DNA from: Candidatus Nanopelagicales bacterium
GTDB lineage: Bacteria > Actinomycetota > Actinomycetes > S36-B12 > GCA-2699445
DNA length: 6,161 nucleotides
Direction: 5' to 3'
Assembly: GCA_029939085.1 (NCBI GenBank)
Contig: JAOZTQ010000090.1
Location: 1-6,161 of the forward strand
Shown here: positions 1 through 5,437 of the stretch, piece by piece
Numbering within the stretch: the first letter of the stretch is position 1
Layout of the letters: every line of letters starts with the position of its first letter
The notes under the pieces: generated by a model
Told to the model about the DNA's origin: nothing
The model's input: the letters and a program-made list of their open reading frames with translations, nothing else
The model's database searches: none
Position numbers and translations under genes: made by a program

Positions 1-510
1 GTTGAGGTCAGCAGCCAAGTCGTCTCATTCCTGCGCCGACGGTCTGACACCGGGCAAGTTTTGGGATCGGAACCCCTCGATCTCCCCCGGCAACAGTTGC
101 AAACCCGATCTGTTTGGTGGCAGTTACCCGATCCTGAGGTTCTTGGAATCGACTCGCATCGCCTTCCCGGAACGGCCCATGCCGCCGAACATGCAGCGAT
201 AGGCGTGCTGCCCGCACTAGCAACGTGTGATCGTTGGGATATTGGCGGCTTATCCACTGAGCGTCACCCCGATACCAATGAACTGACGTTCTTCATTTAC
301 GACGGACATCCCGGCGGAGCCGGATTCGCTCGCCGCGGGTTTGACGAAGCACAAAGATGGTTGTCAGCTACCGCTGACGTTATTCGCAACTGTCCCTGCG
401 ACGACGGCTGCCCGAGCTGTATTCAGTCCCCGAAGTGCGGTAACGGAAACGAACCGCTGGATAAGGCTGGGGCGATAGCTCTACTACAGGCTGTGACACC
501 TGACCTTTAG
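1..510 (+). CDS. DEAD/DEAH-box helicase, C-terminal fragment with DUF1998-type Zn-binding domain (partial at left edge)
   Basis: The frame is open from base 1 to the TAG at 508-510, so 169 residues of a longer protein are visible and the start lies outside the window. A TTG at 61 could be read as a start, but coding continues upstream of it (TGQVLGSEPLDLP runs through it). Seen: an EPLDLP segment (residues 24-29), FIYDGHPGGAGFARRGF (98-114), and a cysteine cluster at residues 131, 133, 137 and 140 (C-x-C-x3-C-x2-C), with another Cys at 146. This layout is the C-terminal DUF1998 region of MrfA/YprA-type superfamily 2 helicases, where four cysteines bind metal; MrfA acts in DNA repair. In actinobacteria the family is TIGR03817 (DECH_helic, named from memory), defined by its position beside Tad-like secretion genes. 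That matches this window. The helicase motor itself is not visible, so activity is inferred from the family. Confidence 0.9.
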   Translation, partial: VEVSSQVVSFLRRRSDTGQVLGSEPLDLPRQQLQTRSVWWQLPDPEVLGIDSHRLPGTAHAAEHAAIGVLPALATCDRWDIGGLSTERHPDTNELTFFIYDGHPGGAGFARRGFDEAQRWLSATADVIRNCPCDDGCPSCIQSPKCGNGNEPLDKAGAIALLQAVTPDL

Positions 511-516
511 CTATTC

Positions 517-555
517 CGCCTGCCGGTATTCACTCATTTGTGGGTGCGGCAGGCG
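517..555. terminator. Candidate bidirectional terminator between convergent genes
   Basis: A perfect 9-base inverted repeat, CGCCTGCCG at 517-525 and CGGCAGGCG at 547-555, encloses a 21-base loop. It straddles the stop codons of the helicase (508-510) and of the TadE-like gene (530-532), so each transcript would fold it just after or across its own end. There is no U-tract on either side. Actinobacterial terminators often lack one, so a terminator role is plausible but inferred from position and symmetry only. The right arm lies within the last codons of the minus-strand gene. Confidence 0.5.
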
Positions 556-916
556 AGTCCGCTTCCACTTCCCAGTAGACCTCTGCCGCAGCACGAGCTC
601 GTATCTTTTTCTTACCAATCCACTTCGGCATGGCCCCTGTCCTCGCTAGAGCAATAACGACACTTACCCGAGGGCCATCGAAACTACATTCCACAAGATC
701 GGCGGAGTTCGCCGCCGCGATTTTGGCGGCTGCATCACAAGGTTCGGGTGACAGCACTATCTCTCGCGCGGCCGCCAGAGCCGTGACATCTGCTACGGAC
801 TCAGCTCTTGAATGAATCATTGAAGTTCCCACTAGAGAACCGGTCACGACGACGATGAAGACAACCGGAATGCATCCCAGGAGCCAGAGCATCGCAAGTC
901 CATCGTCCTTGGTCAT
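530..916 (-). CDS. TadE-like minor pilin/pseudopilin (Rv3654c-like, helicase/secretion neighborhood)
   Basis: This 128-residue protein is the last gene of the pilus operon. Its ATG overlaps the tadE stop by 4 bases (ATGA at 913-916), which implies coupled translation. Seen: a short charged N-terminus ending in Gly6, then one hydrophobic segment (about residues 7-30), then a helix RAESVADVTALAAAR (37-51) typical of TadE/TadG-like proteins. A basic patch GKKKIRAR lies at 101-108. Cys60 and Cys77 could form a disulfide outside the cell. Position +5 after Gly6 is Trp11, not the Glu usual in type IV prepilins, so cleavage by a prepilin peptidase is uncertain. It fits TIGR03816 (tadE_like_DECH, from memory), a family defined by this neighbourhood and including M. 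tuberculosis Rv3654c. A minor pilus subunit or pilus-assembly role is inferred; no enzymatic motif is seen. Confidence 0.8.
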   Translation of the reverse strand: MTKDDGLAMLWLLGCIPVVFIVVVTGSLVGTSMIHSRAESVADVTALAAAREIVLSPEPCDAAAKIAAANSADLVECSFDGPRVSVVIALARTGAMPKWIGKKKIRARAAAEVYWEVEADSPAAPTNE

Positions 917-1389
917 GGAACGTCTTCTTTCACTGCAATCATTTCCGAACGCAATCTGATGTGAAACCCGTCAAGATTCGGAATCGGGGCATTCAGGCGA
1001 TAGGTACCCACTGTCGTAACTAGCAACGGTGCCGAGCCAGTTTCTCGGGCCTTAATCCGGGCACCAGGAAAGATTTGCTGCCCAAGTTCACCCGCTGTGT
1101 GGCGGTCCGTGCCCCGGGCTATCTCTCTCGCCGTGGTGCGAACAGCATCATCCAGTTGAGCTTGGGCCTGGCCAACCCGCAATAACCATGCGGCGCAGAG
1201 AGCCACGAAAAAGATCAGGGGAACTACCAGAGCAAACTCCAAGATGACCATTCCGCTATCTCGTGGCCTCGAACCAGCCTCTCCCGAAGAACTGGTTAGC
1301 GGCTCGACTCGGCCCGGAACACCGCCATCAGATCGATCCGGACCGAGTCGGCCACGAACACTCAGGAGAATAGGAAGCTGAATGCCCAT
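913..1389 (-). CDS. tadE: TadE-family pseudopilin
   Basis: The 158-residue product carries a prepilin-like site: Gly46 followed by MVILEF, with Glu51 at +5, then a hydrophobic helix (about 47-70) and a periplasm-like or extracellular C-terminal domain. This is the layout of TadE pseudopilins, which are processed by prepilin peptidase and help assemble Flp pili (family knowledge). The residues before Gly46 form an unusually long, Arg/Gly/Ser-rich leader. I chose ATG at 1389, which overlaps the end of flp by 28 bases; it has no good Shine-Dalgarno. In this frame the only other ATG is Met47 at 1251, which would remove the cleavage Gly, and a GTG just after the flp stop (1361) is out of frame. 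The protein is therefore secure but the start less so. It is coupled to the downstream TadE-like gene by a 4-base overlap. Confidence 0.85.
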   Translation of the reverse strand: MGIQLPILLSVRGRLGPDRSDGGVPGRVEPLTSSSGEAGSRPRDSGMVILEFALVVPLIFFVALCAAWLLRVGQAQAQLDDAVRTTAREIARGTDRHTAGELGQQIFPGARIKARETGSAPLLVTTVGTYRLNAPIPNLDGFHIRLRSEMIAVKEDVP

Positions 1390-1544
1390 TCAATTACCCG
1401 CTTGATAATGTCCATTGCCCAGTCACTGGTCAAGAGCTTGATCAATACTCCGCCCAATCCAGCAACTGCCACCGTTCCTACCGCATACTCCGCAGTAGTC
1501 AGTCCTTCTTCTTCCTCCAGAAACGCATCGACTTTTTCCTGCAT
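1362..1544 (-). CDS. flp: Flp-type pilin prepilin (major Tad pilus subunit)
   Basis: A 60-residue protein with a short acidic leader, MQEKVDAFLEEEEG, ending at Gly15. The mature start LTTAEYAVG has Glu19-Tyr20 at +5/+6, the hallmark of Flp pilins. A hydrophobic helix (about 20-39) polymerises in this family. The rest is short and ends in an aromatic, hydrophobic tail (IEWAFSFLFS). The size is normal for Flp. The frame is open further upstream to a TTG at 1595, but ATG at 1544 is the start: AGGAG at 1550-1554 sits 5 bases before it and the leader then has Flp length. It resembles M. tuberculosis Rv3656c in position and sequence style. It should be exported by TadA/B/C and cut by a prepilin peptidase not encoded here. 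The 126-base gap upstream, unlike the tight junctions elsewhere, may allow separate control. Confidence 0.92.
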   Translation of the reverse strand: MQEKVDAFLEEEEGLTTAEYAVGTVAVAGLGGVLIKLLTSDWAMDIIKRVIEWAFSFLFS

Positions 1545-1549
1545 ATGAA

Positions 1550-1560
1550 CTCCTCTCCCT
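1550..1560 (-). promoter_or_regulatory. Strong ribosome binding site of flp
   Basis: The minus strand reads AGGGAGAGGAG, with the AGGAG core at 1550-1554 ending 5 bases before ATG 1544. It decides the flp start over the longer reading from TTG 1595 and suggests efficient translation of the pilin. Confidence 0.75.
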
Positions 1561-1600
1561 AGGTCAGACCAAGTCGGCCCATGGCCAATTTGCAATGAGG

Positions 1601-1616
1601 AATCCCATGCGGGATT
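1601..1616 (-). promoter_or_regulatory. Perfect hairpin in the tadC-flp gap
   Basis: AATCCC (1601-1606) and GGGATT (1611-1616) form a perfect 6-base stem with a 4-base loop in the only sizeable gap of the operon (1545-1670). The minus strand has no U-run after it, so simple termination is unlikely. RNA processing or stability control separating the pilin message from the assembly genes is possible but inferred. I found no convincing -35/-10 pair in the gap. Confidence 0.35.
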
Positions 1617-1670
1617 TGAGGAAAGGATTCTGTGGAATGGCGGGCCACTAACATTCTGGGGATAACGGCC

Positions 1671-2354
1671 TCAGAACAATTCGGAGCCTAATGAAGCCAC
1701 GATTGGGACCACGCCCAACAAAAAGAATGCGGGGAGGAAACAAGCGGCGAGTGGAACTACAGCTTTTACCGCCGCACTTCGGGCCGCCGCTTGGGCTCTG
1801 GTGTAGTAGTTGTCTCTTGCGTCCTGAGCTATCCGCAGAAGCTCCGAAGAAGTACCTGCACCGGTCTCGCTGCCTCTGATCATCACGGTAGCGATGGAAG
1901 ACAACAACGGGTCTCCAGCTGCTTCCGCCCATGCGGCTTCGGCCGAAGCCCCCAAAGCTCGTCGCCGTGCCACATTGCGCAGGATGGTGTTGAGCGGCTC
2001 TGCTGCCGCAGCCGCTGCCCGCTGAGTAGCAACCTGATCGGTACTGCCCGTGGCGACGAGCGCCGCCAGCATCTGAGCAGTTTCGGGAACTCCTCGAGCT
2101 ATGCGTAACTGCCGATCATCGTCATTGGTTCCGATAGATTTCGGGACCAAAACCATGATGGCACCAACCACAACCGCTGCGACCGCGATCGCCCAAGGAA
2201 ACGGGATAAAGAGAAAACAACCGCCTGCAGCAGATAAGGCAAGCACCCAATCGAATCGCATCTCTCGCCGGTCGGTCACCATACTTTCCCGCCTTCGGGC
2301 CAGACGCGGCAACGGGACAACCAAAATAGCCATAAGCAGCAGCGAAACGGTCAC
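1671..2354 (-). CDS. tadC: TadC-like type II/IV secretion platform protein (T2SSF)
   Basis: A 227-residue membrane protein starting with GTG; the start overlaps the tadB stop by 4 bases (GTGA at 2351-2354). A GGAAGA lies about 7 bases upstream as ribosome site. Seen: a short N-terminal hydrophobic stretch (3-14), a long hydrophobic block (about 36-71) that fits one or two membrane helices, a cytoplasmic helical T2SSF-like domain (about 85-195) with an Ala-rich stretch and the segment MIRGSETGAGTSSELLRIAQ (158-177), and a C-terminal membrane block (about 196-223). TadC and TadB together form the inner-membrane platform that couples TadA to pilin assembly. It is shorter than proteobacterial TadC, as is usual for the actinobacterial version (Rv3657c position). 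The gene is followed by the flp leader. Confidence 0.85.
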   Translation of the reverse strand: MTVSLLLMAILVVPLPRLARRRESMVTDRREMRFDWVLALSAAGGCFLFIPFPWAIAVAAVVVGAIMVLVPKSIGTNDDDRQLRIARGVPETAQMLAALVATGSTDQVATQRAAAAAAEPLNTILRNVARRRALGASAEAAWAEAAGDPLLSSIATVMIRGSETGAGTSSELLRIAQDARDNYYTRAQAAARSAAVKAVVPLAACFLPAFFLLGVVPIVASLGSELF

Positions 2355-2986
2355 AGCGAATCTTCCACCCGAGCAACGATTTTATTGATCCACCGGTACC
2401 CAAAAAAATTTAGACTCAGCCCACCCAACAACACGGCGATCCCTACCGGAGAAGAAATAAGCCACGAAAGTGGATTGGCACCCAGCATCACCCCCAGAAT
2501 CAATCCCAGGACAGGTAAAGCCGACATCAACCGCGCTGTCGTCCTCGGCCCTGCTAACTCCACATGAAGTGCACGTCGGACTCCCAGTGTTTTTCGTTGT
2601 CCTTCGGAAATTTTCTGGAGTAGATCAGCCAAGCTACTACCACTGGAATGCGCAACCTCCCAGACCGCCGCGGTCGAGTAGAGCAGCGAACGCGTATTCG
2701 CAGCATCTTGTTTGAGGGCTTCCGAGACGTCGGCTCCCAGCCGACATGCCCTCACCGCACGCGGTGCGATTGGATGGTCTTCGTGACAGGCCACGATCGC
2801 GAGGACAGGCTGTTTGCCCGCCCGTAGTTCGCCCACCAAGGCGGCCGCCCACCTCAGTTCTGCTTCCTCTCGGTCGGTCCCGCTCCGCGATACTCGCTTT
2901 TTCAACTCCCTCAGACCGGTCAGGGTTCCCAGCCGAGGAAGCGGAACCACGAAACAGGCACTGAGAACAAGTAACAAAGTCAGCAC
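2351..2986 (-). CDS. tadB: TadB-like type II/IV secretion platform protein (T2SSF)
   Basis: From GTG 2986 the product has 211 residues. A longer reading starts at TTG 3013 but overlaps tadA by 26 bases and has no ribosome site. GTG 2986 begins 1 base after the tadA stop (TGA at 2988-2990) and has AGGAG at 2997-3001, 10 bases upstream. Seen: an N-terminal membrane segment (about 1-16), a cytoplasmic helical T2SSF domain (about 45-150) including VWEVAHSSGSSLADLLQKI (108-126), and two C-terminal hydrophobic segments (about 153-175 and 181-198). This matches TadB, the partner of TadC in the inner-membrane platform (Rv3658c position). The paired genes show clear family similarity in their membrane ends (VVPLPRL occurs near the start of both proteins), consistent with an ancient duplication. 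Confidence 0.87.
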   Translation of the reverse strand: MLTLLLVLSACFVVPLPRLGTLTGLRELKKRVSRSGTDREEAELRWAAALVGELRAGKQPVLAIVACHEDHPIAPRAVRACRLGADVSEALKQDAANTRSLLYSTAAVWEVAHSSGSSLADLLQKISEGQRKTLGVRRALHVELAGPRTTARLMSALPVLGLILGVMLGANPLSWLISSPVGIAVLLGGLSLNFFGYRWINKIVARVEDSL

Positions 2987-2987
2987 C

Positions 2988-4160
2988 TCAACGAATCTCC
3001 TGTGAGACTGCAAACATTCGAGTCGCTATGGGATGTCTGGGTATATGCAGAATTGGGCGATCTGCTGAGAAGGTGATGAGAGGGACTATTTTGCTTGCTC
3101 TTTCTCCAGGTACGACGACACCCAGACTGCTCAAACGCCGTTCACCCGTATTGGCCCGTTCTACGTGCAGGACCGCCTCGAGACCGGCTGCTAGCTGGCT
3201 ATGAACGGCAGCACGGTTCAGACCTGCAGCTACCGCGAGCGCCTCCAACCGAGCTGGTAGTGCTGCGGGTGAATTGGCATGGATAGTTCCGGCGCATCCC
3301 TCGTGACCCGTGTTCATTGCAGCAAGGAGTTGGACTACTTCAGGACCCCGTACTTCCCCGACGACGATCCGGTCAGGACGCATTCGCATGGCCTGGCGCA
3401 TGAGATCTGAGAGATTAATCCCCCCGGCACCTTCTGCATTGCGAGGGCGACCCTCGAGAGCAACGCAATGATTGTGGGCAGGACGTAACTCCGCCGACTC
3501 CTCAACTACCAAGATGCGTTCGCTTTGGGGTACTTGCTCAAGCAGACATCTCAATATCGTGGTTTTTCCGCTACCGGTGCCGCCGATGACGAGAAATGAC
3601 AGGCGGGCGGCCATGAGTGCCTTAAGCCACCAAACTCCGTTGGGCGTAATGGTGCCAGCATCCTGCAGCTTGTCCAGGTCGAAATCTCGACGGGCCGGGG
3701 AGCGCAGGCATATGAGTGTCCCGGGTGAAGCGACGGGCGCTAGGGCAGCGTGCAATCGCGTCCCATCCGGAAGTCTCGCATCGACAAATGGCTGAGCATC
3801 ATCAAGCCTACGGCCAGCCTGTGCCGCCAGTCGCTGCGCCAACCTGCGAACTGCAGGTTCATCACCAACTGTGATCTCTTGACGTTGCAGTCCACTGCCA
3901 CGATCGATCCATACTGATCCGGTGCCATTTACCAAAACATCCGTAACCGCGGATTCGTCGATGAGCGACTGTAACGCCCCCGCACCCAAAAGTTCTTCAC
4001 CGAGCTGCTGAATTATCTGAGCAAGCACACCTGGTTCAGCTACGACACCGAGCGATTCAAGTGCAGCACCAACCGCGTCTGGAGTCGGTTCACGATCCTC
4101 CTGGACGAGCCACTCCCTGACTCGGTCCGCAAGATCACGTTTCGAAGTACGCAACCCCAC
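2988..4160 (-). CDS. tadA: TadA-family secretion ATPase (CpaF/VirB11 superfamily)
   Basis: The 390-residue product (from GTG 4160) is the hexameric traffic ATPase that drives Flp pilus assembly. Seen: an N-terminal domain (about 1-150) with a VLVNGTGSVWIDRGSGL segment (75-91), Walker A GGTGSGKT (193-200, Lys199), Asp box ILVVEESAEL (216-225), Walker B RIVVGE (264-269, Glu269) and His box GHEGCAGTIHAN (285-296). All key residues are intact. The longest reading starts at ATG 4193 and overlaps ssd by 34 bases. GTG 4160 is preferred because it overlaps the ssd stop by 1 base (TAGTG) and has AAGGAG 7 bases upstream. It belongs to TIGR03819 (heli_sec_ATPase, from memory), matching Rv3659c. It is followed directly by tadB, its membrane partner. 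Confidence 0.93.
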   Translation of the reverse strand: MGLRTSKRDLADRVREWLVQEDREPTPDAVGAALESLGVVAEPGVLAQIIQQLGEELLGAGALQSLIDESAVTDVLVNGTGSVWIDRGSGLQRQEITVGDEPAVRRLAQRLAAQAGRRLDDAQPFVDARLPDGTRLHAALAPVASPGTLICLRSPARRDFDLDKLQDAGTITPNGVWWLKALMAARLSFLVIGGTGSGKTTILRCLLEQVPQSERILVVEESAELRPAHNHCVALEGRPRNAEGAGGINLSDLMRQAMRMRPDRIVVGEVRGPEVVQLLAAMNTGHEGCAGTIHANSPAALPARLEALAVAAGLNRAAVHSQLAAGLEAVLHVERANTGERRLSSLGVVVPGERASKIVPLITFSADRPILHIPRHPIATRMFAVSQEIR

Positions 4161-5173
4161 TAGTCGACTCCTTGATCCACGACGTGTCGACATGCTTTTG
4201 CGAATGATCCTTTTGCCGTCGAGGTGGCAAGATCTCCGAAGTCTGCCGAACCACGCAGCGATCGTGAGTTCGGGATTTCGACCAGTCTCGTGCTATCGAT
4301 CGCATCAACAGCCGCAGCCATCCGCAATGGTCCACCAACTGGTCTGACGGCCACCGTTGGGTGAACACCAAATCGACCTGAAGACAATAAGTCGCGAGTC
4401 GCAGATAAAGCGGACATTTCTAAGGTCGCCACGATGATCGAAACGCTCGCTCGAAAGGCGGGCGTGGCTGCCAGTCGATAGCGCGGCAGATCAACCACGA
4501 CAGTGTCGTAGGCGGCAACTAATGACGTCATGACAGCCATCCACGAGGGTACGTTTCCAGTGCCCAAAGGCGTCGCCAACCAATCCACACCAGCCACGTG
4601 GGGAATTCGCCCCCGAAACATGGTCGCGGGCAAATCTCCGCGCACATCAACCATGTCCGACCAGCGGATTCCATCCACCGAATCGAGCCCGACCGCATCA
4701 TCGATCCCAGCACTTGCTGGGTCGGCATCGACCAATACGCACGACCCACCCCTTGCCGCCGCAACCGCCAATCCTGCGGCAAACGACGTAGCACCAGCCC
4801 CACCGCGCGCACCGGTAACCGTGAAAACTCTGCCCGTTTGCGCGCCACGAGGGTCAGGCTGATGAGCACGCAAGAACTGCTCGAGGTGTGCGCCGCCGCC
4901 AGGGAAAAGCACTATCTCCGACGCGCCAAGTTGTGCGGCACGGATGAGAGCATCGCTGTCATCGCGACGTCCCACGACAATGCGGTCCCTAGACGGCGGC
5001 TTGGCGGATTTTCTGGGATCCGAAACGCCGTTCGCTGCGGGGCCTAAAGCGGCAACATCCACAATCCGACAACAGCCACCAGAGTTGCCAAGCGTGAAAC
5101 CCACAGCATCGGCGACCTCCCGGACCCAACTACGCAGCTCCGGGTCCGTCACGTCCATCTCTGCGACCAGCAT
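4160..5173 (-). CDS. ssd: Ssd/CpaE-like ParA/MinD-family localisation protein with degenerate P-loop
   Basis: A 337-residue protein, first gene of the operon, with AGGAAGG 7 bases before ATG 5173. Seen: an N-terminal receiver-like or CpaE-like region (about 1-110) with no clear phosphorylation site, then a ParA/MinD-type domain with FTVTGARGGAGATS (117-130), LVDADPASAGID (147-158) and YDTVVVDLP (222-230). The deviant Walker A pattern KGGxGK[TS] is RGGAGAT here, so the signature Lys is Arg123 and the P-loop Lys is Ala128. CpaE/TadZ proteins place Tad pili at defined cell sites. The actinobacterial branch (TIGR03815, CpaE_hom_Actino, from memory) includes M. tuberculosis Rv3660c, reported as Ssd, a septum-site regulator. 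ATP use is doubtful given the missing lysines. A placement role is inferred from family and operon. The 1-base overlap with tadA shows coupling. Confidence 0.88.
   Translation of the reverse strand: MLVAEMDVTDPELRSWVREVADAVGFTLGNSGGCCRIVDVAALGPAANGVSDPRKSAKPPSRDRIVVGRRDDSDALIRAAQLGASEIVLFPGGGAHLEQFLRAHQPDPRGAQTGRVFTVTGARGGAGATSFAAGLAVAAARGGSCVLVDADPASAGIDDAVGLDSVDGIRWSDMVDVRGDLPATMFRGRIPHVAGVDWLATPLGTGNVPSWMAVMTSLVAAYDTVVVDLPRYRLAATPAFRASVSIIVATLEMSALSATRDLLSSGRFGVHPTVAVRPVGGPLRMAAAVDAIDSTRLVEIPNSRSLRGSADFGDLATSTAKGSFAKACRHVVDQGVD
4168..4173 (-). promoter_or_regulatory. Ribosome binding site of tadA that decides its start
   Basis: The minus strand reads AAGGAG, 7 bases before GTG 4160, inside the last codons of ssd. 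Together with the TAGTG stop-start overlap it favours GTG 4160 over ATG 4193. Confidence 0.75.
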
Positions 5174-5180
5174 CTTCCCG

Positions 5181-5187
5181 CCTTCCT
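5181..5187 (-). promoter_or_regulatory. Ribosome binding site of ssd
   Basis: The minus strand reads AGGAAGG, 7 bases before ATG 5173. It supports that start for the first gene of the operon. Confidence 0.65.
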
Positions 5188-5235
5188 GAAGTCAGTCGTC
5201 TTTAGGTCGTCGCTGCGCATGCGGACCCCGCAAAA

Positions 5236-5253
5236 CCACCTCTGCAAAGGTGG
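5236..5253 (-). promoter_or_regulatory. Hairpin with short T-run in the ssd leader, possible attenuator
   Basis: CCACCT (5236-5241) and AGGTGG (5248-5253) form a perfect 6-base stem with a 6-base loop. On the minus strand it is followed at once by TTTT (5232-5235), then about 60 bases to the ssd start. This looks like a small intrinsic terminator placed before the operon. It could attenuate leader transcripts or block transcription entering from the protease side. The stem is short and the T-run only four bases, so function is uncertain. Confidence 0.35.
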
Positions 5254-5347
5254 CTGCTGTCGGCCTTCCTTCAGAGCACTCGGTCTGAGTTGGGGATAGC
5301 GGTGTCCTTGGAACACCTGTGGGTTCGCCTCGAAGCGAATTTGGCCA

Positions 5348-5396
5348 AGTCCCTAAAGGTCCCTTTAGTCCGTTCTATTGGTCCGATTAGGGGACC
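5348..5396. promoter_or_regulatory. Clustered operator-like repeats (RGTCCS copies and inverted repeats)
   Basis: Four same-direction copies of a hexamer lie at 5348 (AGTCCC), 5358 (GGTCCC), 5367 (AGTCCG) and 5380 (GGTCCG), and one inverted copy, GGGACC, at 5391-5396. The first three start 10 and 9 bases apart, about one helical turn. Within them CTAAAGG-TC-CCTTTAG (5353-5368) is a perfect 7-base inverted repeat, and GGTCC-(7)-GGACC (5380-5396) is another. A possible -35 (TTGACT, 5397-5402) abuts the cluster 35 bases before the protease ATG, but the matching -10 is poor. Binding of a regulator, perhaps a response regulator, is inferred. The AGTCCC/GGGACT half-site recalls DosR/DevR boxes but the full consensus is absent. 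Confidence 0.45.
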
Positions 5397-5437
5397 TTGA
5401 CTGGGCAAAACGTTGGGAAATCCGTCGTGAATTCCGT

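Larger units (their letters stand above)
5174..5437. other. Divergent intergenic region between ssd operon and metalloprotease gene
   Basis: No gene is supported in these 264 bases. Besides the hairpin at 5236-5253 and the repeat cluster at 5348-5396, it holds GGTGT/ACACC (5301-5305 and 5313-5317, with CC/GG also able to pair inside), TTCGC/GCGAA (5324-5328 and 5335-5339), the palindrome CGCATGCG (5216-5223) and a direct repeat GTCGTC (5195-5200 and 5206-5211). It must contain the promoters of both divergent genes, but I see no strong sigma-70-type pair on either strand. Confidence 0.6.

Noticed and set aside
61..510. A complete 149-residue gene starting at TTG 61
   Set aside because: The same frame is open to base 1 and encodes helicase-family residues upstream, so this is the tail of a larger gene and not a small gene.
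711..730. GCCGCC/GGCGGC inverted repeat
   Set aside because: It lies in an Ala-rich coding stretch of the TadE-like gene and is explained by alanine codons.
1555..1600. Promoter for flp with TTGCAA as -35 on the minus strand
   Set aside because: The hexamer at the proper distance (TTGGTC) does not resemble a -10 element.
5348..5372. DosR/DevR box
   Set aside because: AGTCCC half-sites are present but in the same direction, not as the palindrome TTSGGGACTWWAGTCCCSAA, so the specific regulator is not claimed.
5397..5425. Sigma-70-type promoter for the protease gene
   Set aside because: TTGACT at 5397-5402 is a fair -35, but no sequence 16-18 bases downstream resembles a -10, so it is mentioned only as a possibility.
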